A DNA stretch of 64,000 nucleotides from Saprospiraceae bacterium (GTDB taxonomy: Bacteria; Bacteroidota; Bacteroidia; Chitinophagales; Saprospiraceae), in contig JADKCC010000002.1 of assembly GCA_016714785.1 (NCBI GenBank), positions 248,001 to 312,000 on the forward strand, written 5' to 3'. Every line of letters starts with the position of its first letter. Position 1 is the first letter of the stretch. Positions 43,987 to 52,748 of this stretch are shown here, one piece after another. The notes under the pieces are model-generated. The model did no database searches. It saw only the letters and a program-made list of their open reading frames with translations, and was not told the origin of the DNA. The translations under genes and the position numbers were made by a program.

Positions 43987-45398
43987 AATAGTGTCCTAAG
44001 TTTAAGTTGAGCTACACTTTCTATATGATGTGTATGTGGAAACATATCTACCGGTTGTACTTTGATAGTTTCGTATTTCTCATTGAGTAATGCAAGGTCT
44101 CGGGCTTGGGTCGCTGGATTACAACTAATGTAAATCAATCTCGGCACTTCGAGTTCTAGTAATGTATTTATTACGTTTTCGTGCATACCTAATCGTGGTG
44201 GATCAGTAATGATAACATCTGCTTTACCGTGTTTGGTCACAAAATCATCATTAAGCAAATGTTTCACATCGCCTGCATAAAAAGTTGCGTTTTTAATACC
44301 ATTTAATTCCATATTGATATTGGCATCGATGATTGCTTCTTTTATTTCTTCGATACCTGTCACATGTTTGACCTTGGCAGCTATATACAATGCGATACTT
44401 CCCAATCCTGTGTAAAGATCATACACATTGTCTTCAGGTTGCAATTCTGCGTAATCAGCAGCTACATCAAATAGTGTGACTGCTTGACTGGGATTGGTTT
44501 GAAAGAATGACTTAGTACCGATGCGATACTTTACTTCTCTTAGGTTTTGGACAATGTATGATACACCGTGGTAATTTATGACTTCCTTATCCCATATAGT
44601 ATCGTTGACTTTGTCATTGATGGCATAATTTAGTGAAGTAATCTGTGGGAAGTTGTTTTTAATAGCTTCCATTATGGCTATTACTTTTTCTTCATCGTTA
44701 TAACCAAATATCAATATTACCATCCAATCACCATTTGAATTATTGCGAACTACCATGTTTCTCATCAATCCGGTGTGACCTCTTAGATCATAGAATGGAT
44801 ATTCGTTATCAAGTGCGTAATGTTTTACAAAATTTCTAATTTCATTGGTCAAATCATCTTGGAGAAGACACTGTTGAATGTCCACGATCTTATCAAAAAA
44901 TCCAGGTCGATGAAATCCAAAGGCGCTTGATTGAGTGATATCATCTCCTGATGCCGCTTCTTCATTGGTGATCCATCTTTTGGTAGAAAAACTATACTCC
45001 AATTTATTCCTGTATTTGAGATTGTTTTCGCAACCTATGATCGGTTGTACAATATCAGGATTGAGTTTTGCAATTCTAGATATACAGTCTTTGACTGTTT
45101 GGTATTTATGTTTTAATTGAGCTTCGTAGTTGAGATTTTGCCATTTACAGCCGCCGCATACACCGAAGTGAATACAAGCTGGAGTAACACGATCATCTGA
45201 GTATGAAACAATTCTTTTGACAATGGCTTCGCTCATGGACTTTTTTTTACGCAAAACCATGACATCTACAACATCACCAGGTACAGCACCATCTGCAAAA
45301 ACCACCTGACCATCTTCTGTTCGACCCACTGCTTTACCTTTGTCTGCAATGCCAGTCATCAATAGGTCAGTTATGATTTTATTTTTTCTTTTTGCCAA
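43983..45398 (-). CDS. rlmD: 23S rRNA (uracil-5)-methyltransferase, RlmD/RumA type
   Basis: 471 residues. The N-terminal TRAM/OB domain includes MTGIADKGKAVGRTEDGQV, followed by the iron-sulfur cluster Cys in CIHFGVCGGCKWQ and another near it. The methyltransferase core has DLYTGLGSIALY (SAM binding), DPPRLGMHENV and the catalytic Cys in YISCNPATQARDL. TrmA/RumA family enzymes methylate C5 of uracil in rRNA or tRNA. The Cys cluster favours the RumA/RlmD subtype over TrmA. It is 31 bp after dnaJ and followed by a coupled hypothetical gene. Confidence 0.9.
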   Translation of the reverse strand: MAKRKNKIITDLLMTGIADKGKAVGRTEDGQVVFADGAVPGDVVDVMVLRKKKSMSEAIVKRIVSYSDDRVTPACIHFGVCGGCKWQNLNYEAQLKHKYQTVKDCISRIAKLNPDIVQPIIGCENNLKYRNKLEYSFSTKRWITNEEAASGDDITQSSAFGFHRPGFFDKIVDIQQCLLQDDLTNEIRNFVKHYALDNEYPFYDLRGHTGLMRNMVVRNNSNGDWMVILIFGYNDEEKVIAIMEAIKNNFPQITSLNYAINDKVNDTIWDKEVINYHGVSYIVQNLREVKYRIGTKSFFQTNPSQAVTLFDVAADYAELQPEDNVYDLYTGLGSIALYIAAKVKHVTGIEEIKEAIIDANINMELNGIKNATFYAGDVKHLLNDDFVTKHGKADVIITDPPRLGMHENVINTLLELEVPRLIYISCNPATQARDLALLNEKYETIKVQPVDMFPHTHHIESVAQLKLRTLL

Positions 45399-45429
45399 AA
45401 TCTTATTTTATCAACGGAATACTCCGGGA

Positions 45430-46587
45430 TTAATTAAAATATTCCTTCATACGCTCAAAAAATCCTTTTTCGCCACTGTTGGGTTTCGGATTAAAATTGG
45501 GCATATCTCTCATTTTTTCAAGCATGGTTGTTTCCTCTGCAGATAGCACTTTGGGAGTCCATATATTGACATTGATTAGTTGATCTCCCTTACCATATTG
45601 TTGGAGTGATGGTAACCCTTTGCCTTTGAGTCTGAATATTTTTCCTGCTTGAGTTCCTGCTGGAATTTTGACTTTGACATTGCCTGAGAGTGTGGGTACT
45701 TCCGCATTGATTCCTAAAGCCGCATCAGCAAAATTTAAAAATAAGTCATAAATCACATTCATGCCATCTCTACTAAACTGATCGTGTGGCTTCTCCTCTA
45801 TATTAATCAATAAATCGCCTGATGGACCACCACTTTGTCCCGCATTACCTTTACCACGCATAGATAATTGCATCCCTTCTTGTACACCGGCAGGTATTTC
45901 TATTTCTATAAGTTCTTCATCCATCGTTCGGCCATCTCCTCGACAAGTACCACAGACTGCTGTTATACTTTTGCCTGAGCCATTACATTTAGGGCAGACA
46001 ACGGTGGTTTGCATCTGTCCCAAGAAAGTATTTTTTATTTGACGAACATATCCTGAACCTTGACACGTACCACATGTAGAAACACTATTTCTGTCTTTGG
46101 CACCTGACCCACTACATGTTTTGCAAGTGACTTGTTTTTTGACTTTTATCTTTTTGGTGACTCCTGCCTCAATCTCTTCGAGTGTTAATGCTACTTTTAT
46201 ACGTAAGTTACTTCCTTTTTGACCACCACCACTTCTACTTCTAGACCCACCTTGACCGCCAAAAAATGATTCAAAAGGGCTTCCTCCATCTCCAAAAATA
46301 TCTCCGAAATGTTGGAAAATATCATCCATATTCATATTGCCACCTGAGAATCCACCGCCCATATTTTCGACGCCAGCATGGCCATATCTATCATACCTGG
46401 CTTTTTTATTGGCATCGCTAAGCACTTCGTATGCTTCGGCAGCTTCTTTAAACTTGTCTTCAGCAGATTTATCTCCTGGATTTCTATCTGGGTGATATTG
46501 CATTGCTACTTTACGATAAGCTTTCTTAATTGTGCTTTCGTCGGCATTTTTATCTACTCCCAGGATTTCATAATAATCTCGCTTCAT
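45430..46587 (-). CDS. dnaJ: Chaperone DnaJ
   Basis: 385 residues. J domain 1-70 with the HPD motif (MQYHPDRNPG). A Gly/Phe-rich region follows (GGGFSGGNMNMDD), then four CxxCxGxG zinc-finger repeats: CKTCSGSG, CGTCQGSG, CPKCNGSG and CGTCRGDG. The substrate-binding domain (VQEGMQLSMRGKGNAGQSGG) is near the C-terminus. DnaJ hands substrates to DnaK and stimulates its ATPase. grpE lies upstream on the same strand, 63 bp away, in a grpE-dnaJ operon; dnaK is not in the window. Confidence 0.96.
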   Translation of the reverse strand: MKRDYYEILGVDKNADESTIKKAYRKVAMQYHPDRNPGDKSAEDKFKEAAEAYEVLSDANKKARYDRYGHAGVENMGGGFSGGNMNMDDIFQHFGDIFGDGGSPFESFFGGQGGSRSRSGGGQKGSNLRIKVALTLEEIEAGVTKKIKVKKQVTCKTCSGSGAKDRNSVSTCGTCQGSGYVRQIKNTFLGQMQTTVVCPKCNGSGKSITAVCGTCRGDGRTMDEELIEIEIPAGVQEGMQLSMRGKGNAGQSGGPSGDLLINIEEKPHDQFSRDGMNVIYDLFLNFADAALGINAEVPTLSGNVKVKIPAGTQAGKIFRLKGKGLPSLQQYGKGDQLINVNIWTPKVLSAEETTMLEKMRDMPNFNPKPNSGEKGFFERMKEYFN

Positions 46588-46650
46588 TATATATCGCTAT
46601 TCTATAATTTCTTGACAAATATTTATGTCAATAGATGGTTTATAAAAAAT

Positions 46651-47202
46651 TTATTTAGCTACTACCACTTTTGCGTACCTGATGATTTTATCATTAAGTG
46701 TATAACCCTTTTCTATGGTATCGATGACTTTACCTTTCATATCTTCCGTTGGTGCTGGTATATCAGTGATAGCTTCATGAAATTCAGGGTCAAAATCTAC
46801 ACCTGTGGACTCCATGGCTTTTAATCCTTTATGTTCCAAAGTCGAAAATAATTTTTGATATACAAGCGCCACTCCTTCACTAAAACTTTCAGCACCAGTG
46901 TCTGCACTTTTTTTAGCTCTATCAAAATCGTCCAAAATTGGAAGCAATGCTGTAAGTGTCTCTTGTGCAGCCGTCTTCATCAATTCAAAACGTTCTTTGA
47001 CACTTCTTTTCTTAAAATTGTCAAATTCTGCAAAAAGTCTTAAATATTTGTCTTTGGACTCGTCCAATTCCAGTTTGAGTGTTTCCAATTCTTGCTGAAG
47101 TGCTGTATCAACAGATTGATCAGCATCTTTTTTCTTTTTTGCTTTCTTTGGTGTCGTTTCTTCTACCTGATTTGACATAAATTCCTTTATTTTGTTTAAC
47201 AT
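46651..47202 (-). CDS. grpE: Nucleotide exchange factor GrpE
   Basis: About 183 residues from the ATG at 47202; in-frame ATGs at 47214 and 47178 are alternatives, since the frame stays open upstream to 47241 without a marked start. The long helix LDESKDKYLRLFAEFDNFKK is the hallmark dimerisation helix, and ILDDFDRAKK and VDFDPEFHEAITDIPAP are in the DnaK-binding head. GrpE releases ADP from DnaK. A Lys/Asp-rich N-terminal tail (ETTPKKAKKKKDADQS) precedes the helix. It heads the grpE-dnaJ pair. Confidence 0.93.
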   Translation of the reverse strand: MLNKIKEFMSNQVEETTPKKAKKKKDADQSVDTALQQELETLKLELDESKDKYLRLFAEFDNFKKRSVKERFELMKTAAQETLTALLPILDDFDRAKKSADTGAESFSEGVALVYQKLFSTLEHKGLKAMESTGVDFDPEFHEAITDIPAPTEDMKGKVIDTIEKGYTLNDKIIRYAKVVVAK

Positions 47203-47333
47203 ACTTAAGTTCATCAATTTTATTGCCACAATGATTATCAAGTCAAAATGGCAGATAATACACCATGTTATGATGCAAAAATGACACTTTTAAATGATTT
47301 TGGAATATTAATTCGGAATAGCCTACATTTTGC

Positions 47334-48092
47334 TTATGTATTTAGAAACACCTTGATAGCTTTTTTTGCAAAATCTGAAAGTATTAACTGTCCACTGATC
47401 TCTGCTCGATCTTCCAATAAACCATCCCATTGGTCTGTTCCTTCCCAAAATACCTTTTTCAATAAGCGAAGTGCTTCTGGATTTTTTGTAATAAGATCTC
47501 CTGTAAAATGAGAAATGTAAGCATCCAATTGGTCTGTTGAATCAAATACTTCTGTAAATAATCCTTTTAGTTTACCCCATTCAGCTGTCTGCCACTCGGA
47601 TGCATTAATAGCCATTTGACTGAACGCCGATAATCCTATTTTACGCTCAACTGCCGGGCCTATTACAAAAGGACCTATACCTACAGCAAGCTCTGACAAT
47701 CTTATAGAGGCATATTTTGTAGCCATACAATAATCACATGCCGATGCTAATCCTACACCTCCTCCGACTGCTTTACCATGTACACGACCGATGACTAACT
47801 TTGGACATTGGCGTATTGCATTGATGACATTGGCAAATCCCATAAAAAAATTCTTGCCGGCATCAAAATTATCGATTGCAGCCAGCTCAGTAAAACTTGC
47901 ACCAGCACAAAAGGATCGATCTCCTGCACTCTTGAGGACGATTAGGATGGTACTTTCATCTGATCCTGCGTTTTGTATATGCTCGACTAAATCTGCTAAT
48001 AAAAATCCTGGCATAGAGTTTTGCGCAGGATGATAAAATTCGATAGTGGTTACACTATTACTATATGATGATATGACGTGACCTTGTGACAT
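47334..48092 (-). CDS. Enoyl-CoA hydratase/isomerase family protein
   Basis: 252 residues of the crotonase fold. DRSFCAGASFTELAAID has the CoA-binding oxyanion loop, and GRVHGKAVGGGVGLASACDY is the second oxyanion glycine loop. The catalytic Glu in canonical ECH motifs is not obvious in the third region (IRLSELAVGIGPFVIGPA), where Glu occurs in LSELAVG. It likely acts on a CoA-thioester in fatty or aromatic acid catabolism; methylglutaconyl-CoA hydratase is one possibility. The context (grpE, glyS) gives no help. Alone or loosely linked to glyS. Confidence 0.85.
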   Translation of the reverse strand: MSQGHVISSYSNSVTTIEFYHPAQNSMPGFLLADLVEHIQNAGSDESTILIVLKSAGDRSFCAGASFTELAAIDNFDAGKNFFMGFANVINAIRQCPKLVIGRVHGKAVGGGVGLASACDYCMATKYASIRLSELAVGIGPFVIGPAVERKIGLSAFSQMAINASEWQTAEWGKLKGLFTEVFDSTDQLDAYISHFTGDLITKNPEALRLLKKVFWEGTDQWDGLLEDRAEISGQLILSDFAKKAIKVFLNT

Positions 48093-48151
48093 AAAAGGTG
48101 ATTATTATCAAAAAAGACTAAATCTGGTTTACTAATTAGTTTCAAATATGC

Positions 48152-49687
48152 TTAAACTAACAAATTTTCCATTGAAACTCTTCCTTCTACTACACTTTTG
48201 ATATCTTCGATTTTTACTCTCTGTTGCTCTAATGTATCTCGATCTCGGATTGTCACTGTACCATTTTCTAATGTCTCAAAGTCTATCGTTACACAGTATG
48301 GTGTACCAATGGCATCTTGCCTCCTATATCTACGACCGATGGCATCCTTTTCGTCGTATTGGCAATTGAAGGACAATTTTAACTTATCGTAAATATCTGT
48401 AGCCGCCTTGGTAAGCTCTTCTTTATTTTTCAATAGTGGTAATACCGCTACTTTTACTGGAGCAAGCGCCGGATGTAATTTTAATACAGTACGGACAGAA
48501 TCGGCTCCATCGGCATCGGGTACTTTTTCTTCCACGAGATTATTGGCAATCATAGCCAAAAACATACGATCACAACCGATAGATGTCTCGATGACGAAGG
48601 GCACATAATTTTCATTTAGTTCAGGATCAAAATATTGTAACTTTTTACCTGACAATTCTTGGTGTTGACTGAGGTCAAAATCGCCTCTAGAGTGGATACC
48701 TTCCAATTCTTTAAACCCAAAAGGAAACTCGAACTCAATATCTACAGCAGCTTTAGCATAGTGTGCAAGATTAGCATGGTCATGAAACCTAAGTTTATCA
48801 CCACTTGTCCCTAACGCTTTGTGCCATTTAAGTCTGGTTTCTTTCCAATATTGATACCATTCATCTTGCGAGCCTGGTCGTATGAAAAATTGCATCTCCA
48901 TCTGTTCGAACTCACGCATGCGAAAGATAAATTGTCTGGCCACGATTTCATTACGGAATGCTTTACCTATTTGCGCAATTCCAAAAGGTATTTTTTGTCT
49001 GGTTGATTTTTGTACATTCAGAAAATTTACAAAAATACCTTGCGCCGTTTCAGGTCTAAGATAAAGTTTACCTTCTTCACCTGCAATATTTCCTAGTTGC
49101 GTATTAAACATCAAATTGAATTGACGTACTTCTGTCCAATTGCGCGATCCTGATTCTGGACATACGATTTCGTATTCATCTATCATGGCCTTTAAGTCAT
49201 CCATGTCACCTGCTGTCATTGCTTGTGCAAGACGCCCCAAAGCATCATCTATTTGTTTCTGCCGCTCAATTATACGATCATTTGTCTCACGAAATTGTTT
49301 TTCATCAAATGCATCTCCAAACCTAGATTTAGCTTTTTCTATATCTTTTAGCGTTTTGGCTTCAATTTTTTCTGCATAACCTTCTATCAATTGATCTGCA
49401 CGATATCTTTTTTTTGAGTCCTTATTATCGACCAATGGATCATTAAATGCATCCACGTGACCTGAAGCTTTCCAGGTTTTTGGGTGCATAAAGATGGCAG
49501 CATCTATTCCTACAATGTTTTCATGCATCTGCACCATTGACTTCCACCAATAACTCTTTATATTATTTTTTAACTCGACACCATAAGGACCATAGTCATA
49601 TACAGCACTCAAGCCATCATAAATTTCACTTGATTGAAAAATAAATCCATATTCCTTACAGTGGGCAATCAAATTTTTAAAATCCAT
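48152..49687 (-). CDS. glyS: Glycyl-tRNA synthetase, dimeric type
   Basis: 511 residues, class II alpha2 type (glyQS). The catalytic core has YDYGPYGVELKNNIKSYWW and ESGSRNWTEVRQFNLMF, then RPETAQGIFVNF and GKAFRNEIVARQFIFRMREF (motif 2), with motif 3 in SIGCDRMFLAMI. The anticodon-binding domain follows (LAPVKVAVLPLLKNKEELT; RRQDAIGTPYCVTIDF). An insertion with charged helices around residues 100-165 is common in this type. It charges tRNA-Gly. A TATTTTTG box lies at 49727-49734. Confidence 0.96.
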   Translation of the reverse strand: MDFKNLIAHCKEYGFIFQSSEIYDGLSAVYDYGPYGVELKNNIKSYWWKSMVQMHENIVGIDAAIFMHPKTWKASGHVDAFNDPLVDNKDSKKRYRADQLIEGYAEKIEAKTLKDIEKAKSRFGDAFDEKQFRETNDRIIERQKQIDDALGRLAQAMTAGDMDDLKAMIDEYEIVCPESGSRNWTEVRQFNLMFNTQLGNIAGEEGKLYLRPETAQGIFVNFLNVQKSTRQKIPFGIAQIGKAFRNEIVARQFIFRMREFEQMEMQFFIRPGSQDEWYQYWKETRLKWHKALGTSGDKLRFHDHANLAHYAKAAVDIEFEFPFGFKELEGIHSRGDFDLSQHQELSGKKLQYFDPELNENYVPFVIETSIGCDRMFLAMIANNLVEEKVPDADGADSVRTVLKLHPALAPVKVAVLPLLKNKEELTKAATDIYDKLKLSFNCQYDEKDAIGRRYRRQDAIGTPYCVTIDFETLENGTVTIRDRDTLEQQRVKIEDIKSVVEGRVSMENLLV

Positions 49688-49726
49688 TATTTTCTTATTT
49701 TTATCCTTTTATTCTTAATGAAGGGG

Positions 49727-49734
49727 CAAAAATA
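49727..49734 (-). promoter_or_regulatory. Possible -7 promoter box of glyS
   Basis: The minus strand reads TATTTTTG, matching TAnnTTTG, 40 bases upstream of the ATG at 49687. Confidence 0.4.
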
Positions 49735-49829
49735 AGACCATTCTGACAATTTTTATCAATTATTGCTAATACAGATAGGATAATTGATAAATAAGCCGTT
49801 ATTTTGATCTAAATTTCTAAAATATTAAT

Positions 49830-50189
49830 ATGACAATGACAAAAAAGATTTTTTCAGTTTTTTTAATAGCTTGTATTGCAGCTATGATATCTTGTGGTAG
49901 TGATGACGAATTAGATTGTACAGGAGTGGCTCCAAAGTATAATTCTGAAGTAAATTTAATACTAAGTGCATCTTGTGGTTCAGCTGGATGTCATGATGTG
50001 ACCACAAAATCAGCTGGAGTAGATTTAAGTTCCTATGCAGCATCTGTAGCGGCTACCAAAAGTGATAAATTTTTGAAATCTATTAAACATGAATCTGGAG
50101 CAAGTAAAATGCCACAAGGTGGAGACAAATTGCCAGACGCAACCATAAAAGTTATAGAATGCTGGATTAAAAACGGTACACCTCAGTAA
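49830..50189 (+). CDS. Small haem-motif lipoprotein, cytochrome-c-like
   Basis: 119 residues. The N-terminal signal FSVFLIACIAAMISC ends in a lipobox Cys, so it is probably lipidated. One possible haem-binding site, CGSAGCH, has the CX4CH spacing instead of the usual CXXCH. A conserved KMPQGGDKLPD segment follows, with the Met that would be the sixth haem ligand, and the ending CWIKNGTPQ. The overall pattern is seen in many Bacteroidota c-type proteins. Haem attachment is likely but the CX4CH spacing is atypical, so the redox role is not established. Confidence 0.75.
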   Translation: MTMTKKIFSVFLIACIAAMISCGSDDELDCTGVAPKYNSEVNLILSASCGSAGCHDVTTKSAGVDLSSYAASVAATKSDKFLKSIKHESGASKMPQGGDKLPDATIKVIECWIKNGTPQ

Positions 50190-50376
50190 ATATTATCAAT
50201 AGGAATTAAATAATATCTGTTATGGCCGATTAATTTAATTCTATATTTTGGTGTCTGTAAGAGCTCCACATTAGATATTTTTTATAGATTAGCACTTGTA
50301 AATTTAACATTACAAGAGTTTTTTGCGTTATAACTTCAGTATCAAAATCAATTCATATCAAAATAATTTAATCGCA

Positions 50377-51387
50377 ATGAAACAAATCCTTCTATCCTTT
50401 TCGATCTTGATGTTAGTCAGTTTTAATACTCTTAAGGCTCAAACGGACGATCAGATGAAACTTGATAATCTAAAGTATTATTTGACATCTTTGAAAGACA
50501 ATGTGGAGTCCATGAGGTATTATACAGATTCAACAAATGTCTTAAACTTGCTGGATCAAATAGCCGTACTTAATGCTAATTTGGAAGAAGAAATCAATAA
50601 AGTAGTCATACCTCTAATAGAAATACCTCAAACTACTATTGAAACATCGGAAATTGAAGAAGTACCAACAATGGAGGATCTGCCTCAATCAAATGAAAAT
50701 TTTCCAGAAAATGAAGGTGAAGGCACCCAGAGTAGTCAAGATGGTTTTGGAATTTCTAAATATATGCCTTTTAAGAAGAAATTTAACACTAACCTTAAAA
50801 TAGAATTTGGTATCAACTCGCTGCTCAATAATCTAGATGAAGTAGCAGGTATCACTTATCCTGAAATCAATACAGGAGGTTCATGGTATTGGGATTTTGG
50901 ATTGGTAAGAAGTGCTAGATTAGGTGGCAAAGATAGCAAGGTCGCCTTGAGTTATGGTATCAGTTTCTTAAAGAATAGATTTAAGCTTGAAAATGATGTA
51001 TTATTGACCACCAACGAATCGGGTAATCCACAATTTATCACTATTCAAAATGTAAAAGAAAACCCTAAACTAAATGTGGGATATCTTAACATACCAATAG
51101 GATTTACATTTGCATTGTCAAAGAAAACGAAATTAGAATTGGGTGGATATGCAGGCTATAGGGTTCATACTGTACAAAAGAATCACTTAAAAGTAGATAA
51201 AGAGAACATTCATGAGCAAAGATATGCACGTCATGAATTGAATAATTGGGTATATGGAGCAAAAGTTTCCTTAGACATATCCGGTTTTCATCTTGTAGGC
51301 AGATATAATTTTTCTAAATTGTTTAATGATAATCCTACCTATGATTACAATACATTTATGGTAGGTACATCAGTATCACTTTTCTAA
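50377..51387 (+). CDS. Outer-membrane beta-barrel protein
   Basis: About 336 residues from the ATG at 50377, which gives MKQILLSFSILMLVSFNTLKAQ, a signal peptide; the frame stays open to 50323. Mature residues 23-130 are helical, probably coiled coil (NVESMRYYTDSTNVLNLLDQ; LEEEINKVV) and Glu-rich. The C-terminal half is a barrel, with paired aromatic/Gly strands (GWYWDFGLVR-like, KLNVGYLNIPIGFTFAL, ELGGYAGYRVH, GTSVSLF at the end). It resembles PorT/OMP-type domains of Bacteroidota. The helical front half may bind peptidoglycan or a partner. Unknown function. Confidence 0.72.
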   Translation: MKQILLSFSILMLVSFNTLKAQTDDQMKLDNLKYYLTSLKDNVESMRYYTDSTNVLNLLDQIAVLNANLEEEINKVVIPLIEIPQTTIETSEIEEVPTMEDLPQSNENFPENEGEGTQSSQDGFGISKYMPFKKKFNTNLKIEFGINSLLNNLDEVAGITYPEINTGGSWYWDFGLVRSARLGGKDSKVALSYGISFLKNRFKLENDVLLTTNESGNPQFITIQNVKENPKLNVGYLNIPIGFTFALSKKTKLELGGYAGYRVHTVQKNHLKVDKENIHEQRYARHELNNWVYGAKVSLDISGFHLVGRYNFSKLFNDNPTYDYNTFMVGTSVSLF

Positions 51388-51415
51388 TATAGATTGGAAA
51401 ATAAATTAAGATTGA

Positions 51416-51448
51416 GCCACTGAATTCTTATTATTCAGTGGCTTTTTT
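51416..51448 (+). terminator. Intrinsic terminator after the barrel gene
   Basis: Ten-base perfect arms GCCACTGAAT and ATTCAGTGGC (51416-51425, 51433-51442) enclose a 7-base loop and are followed by six T. It lies about 30 bases after the barrel gene stop codon. Confidence 0.85.
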
Positions 51449-51510
51449 AGTTAGTTACAATTTTTGGCATAAATTGTGTCGTTACATGTCAAAGTATTAA
51501 GCAATATTTT

Positions 51511-52540
51511 ATGTTTTTAATATTCATTAAAGGAAATAATTGGAAAATCCTGCTCATGACCATGGGTGCGGCACTTCTTTTATTTACTATATTGTATTCC
51601 AACTTTTTGGCTGAAAGTCTTAAAAAAAATGAGGAAAAAAACATATTACTGTTTAAGCAAGCATTAGAGGAAATCATCAGTCAAGATGTAGAAACTTCAC
51701 AAAATAACATAGAATTTTTTAGCAATATTATTGATTCCTTTCCTCTTCCAGTTGTATTTGAAGATGAATCAGGACAATTGGAAGGTCAGAAATTTTCGGA
51801 TAAGGAATTAAGTGACCCTAATTTTTTATTAAAAAAGAAAAAGGAATTTTTAGCTTCTGGTGAATTGCCTATCAAAGGTTCGGGATATGCGACTTTCATC
51901 TATTGTTTTAACTCTCCATTATTAACATACATTAAGCTATTTCCATTGGTGCAAGGACTCATGGTCGGCTTATACATAGCTTTAGGCTATTTTCTGTTTA
52001 ACTCTTCACGTAAAGCAGAACAGAATAGGGTTTGGGCGGGCATGGCCAAAGAAACGGCTCACCAACTCGGTACGCCCATCAGTGCTATATTGGGTTGGAT
52101 AGAGTACTTAAAAGAAAGCTATATAGATAAGCCTGACGGTCTGGATGTGATCAATGAATTGAAAAAAGATGTCGATAGGCTAGAACTGGTAGCAGATAGA
52201 TTTTCGAAAATAGGTTCAGAACCAGTATTGCAACAAGCCAATATTTATGAAGAGTTAATAGAAGTGAAGGACTATCTTCAAAGGCGCTCGCCACGAAAAA
52301 TCATATTCAAATTCACGCCACCTGAACAACCTATTTCAGCTTTGGTTAATAAACACCTCTTTGCTTGGGTTATAGAAAATCTAGTCCGAAACTCTTTGGA
52401 CGCTATGGATATGGGGATTAGGACTTTCTTTAGCCAAAAGAATCATAGAAGAATACCACAAGGGGAAAATTTATGTTAAACACTCTAAACCCAATGAAGA
52501 TACAACTTTTACAATTTTACTGCCATTGGCTGTTGTATAG
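51511..52540 (+). pseudogene. Sensor histidine kinase with internal deletion in the ATPase domain
   Basis: The intact frame runs 322 residues: two membrane segments (ILLMTMGAALLLFTILYSNF and LMVGLYIALGYFLF), the H box KETAHQLGTPISAI, and the N box ENLVRNSLDAM. Then the frame changes after about 52410 (MDMGIRTFF). In the next frame the natural end follows: GLGLSLAKRIIEEYHKGKIY, then LLPLAVV with a stop at 52538-52540. Normal kinases have about 45-50 residues between the N box and the GLGLSLAKRI motif (D box DxGxGI, F box). These are missing, so ATP binding is lost. This is probably a pseudogene. Intact relatives sit beside LuxR-type regulators. Confidence 0.8.
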
Positions 52541-52748
52541 GTTTATTGTTTTAGACAGAATATAAAAATTCAAATTTTTCAAAAACGTTGTTAAACTTGA
52601 TAAATAATTATTTTTTATTTAAAATTACTAAGCGAGGACAATATCCGATAATGAGAAAATAACCAATTATCAAATTTAGTTTAGTATTGTTACTATGTTT
52701 GGTTAATAATCATTTCAAAATCAAAATTATTTTGTATTTTTTGAAACT

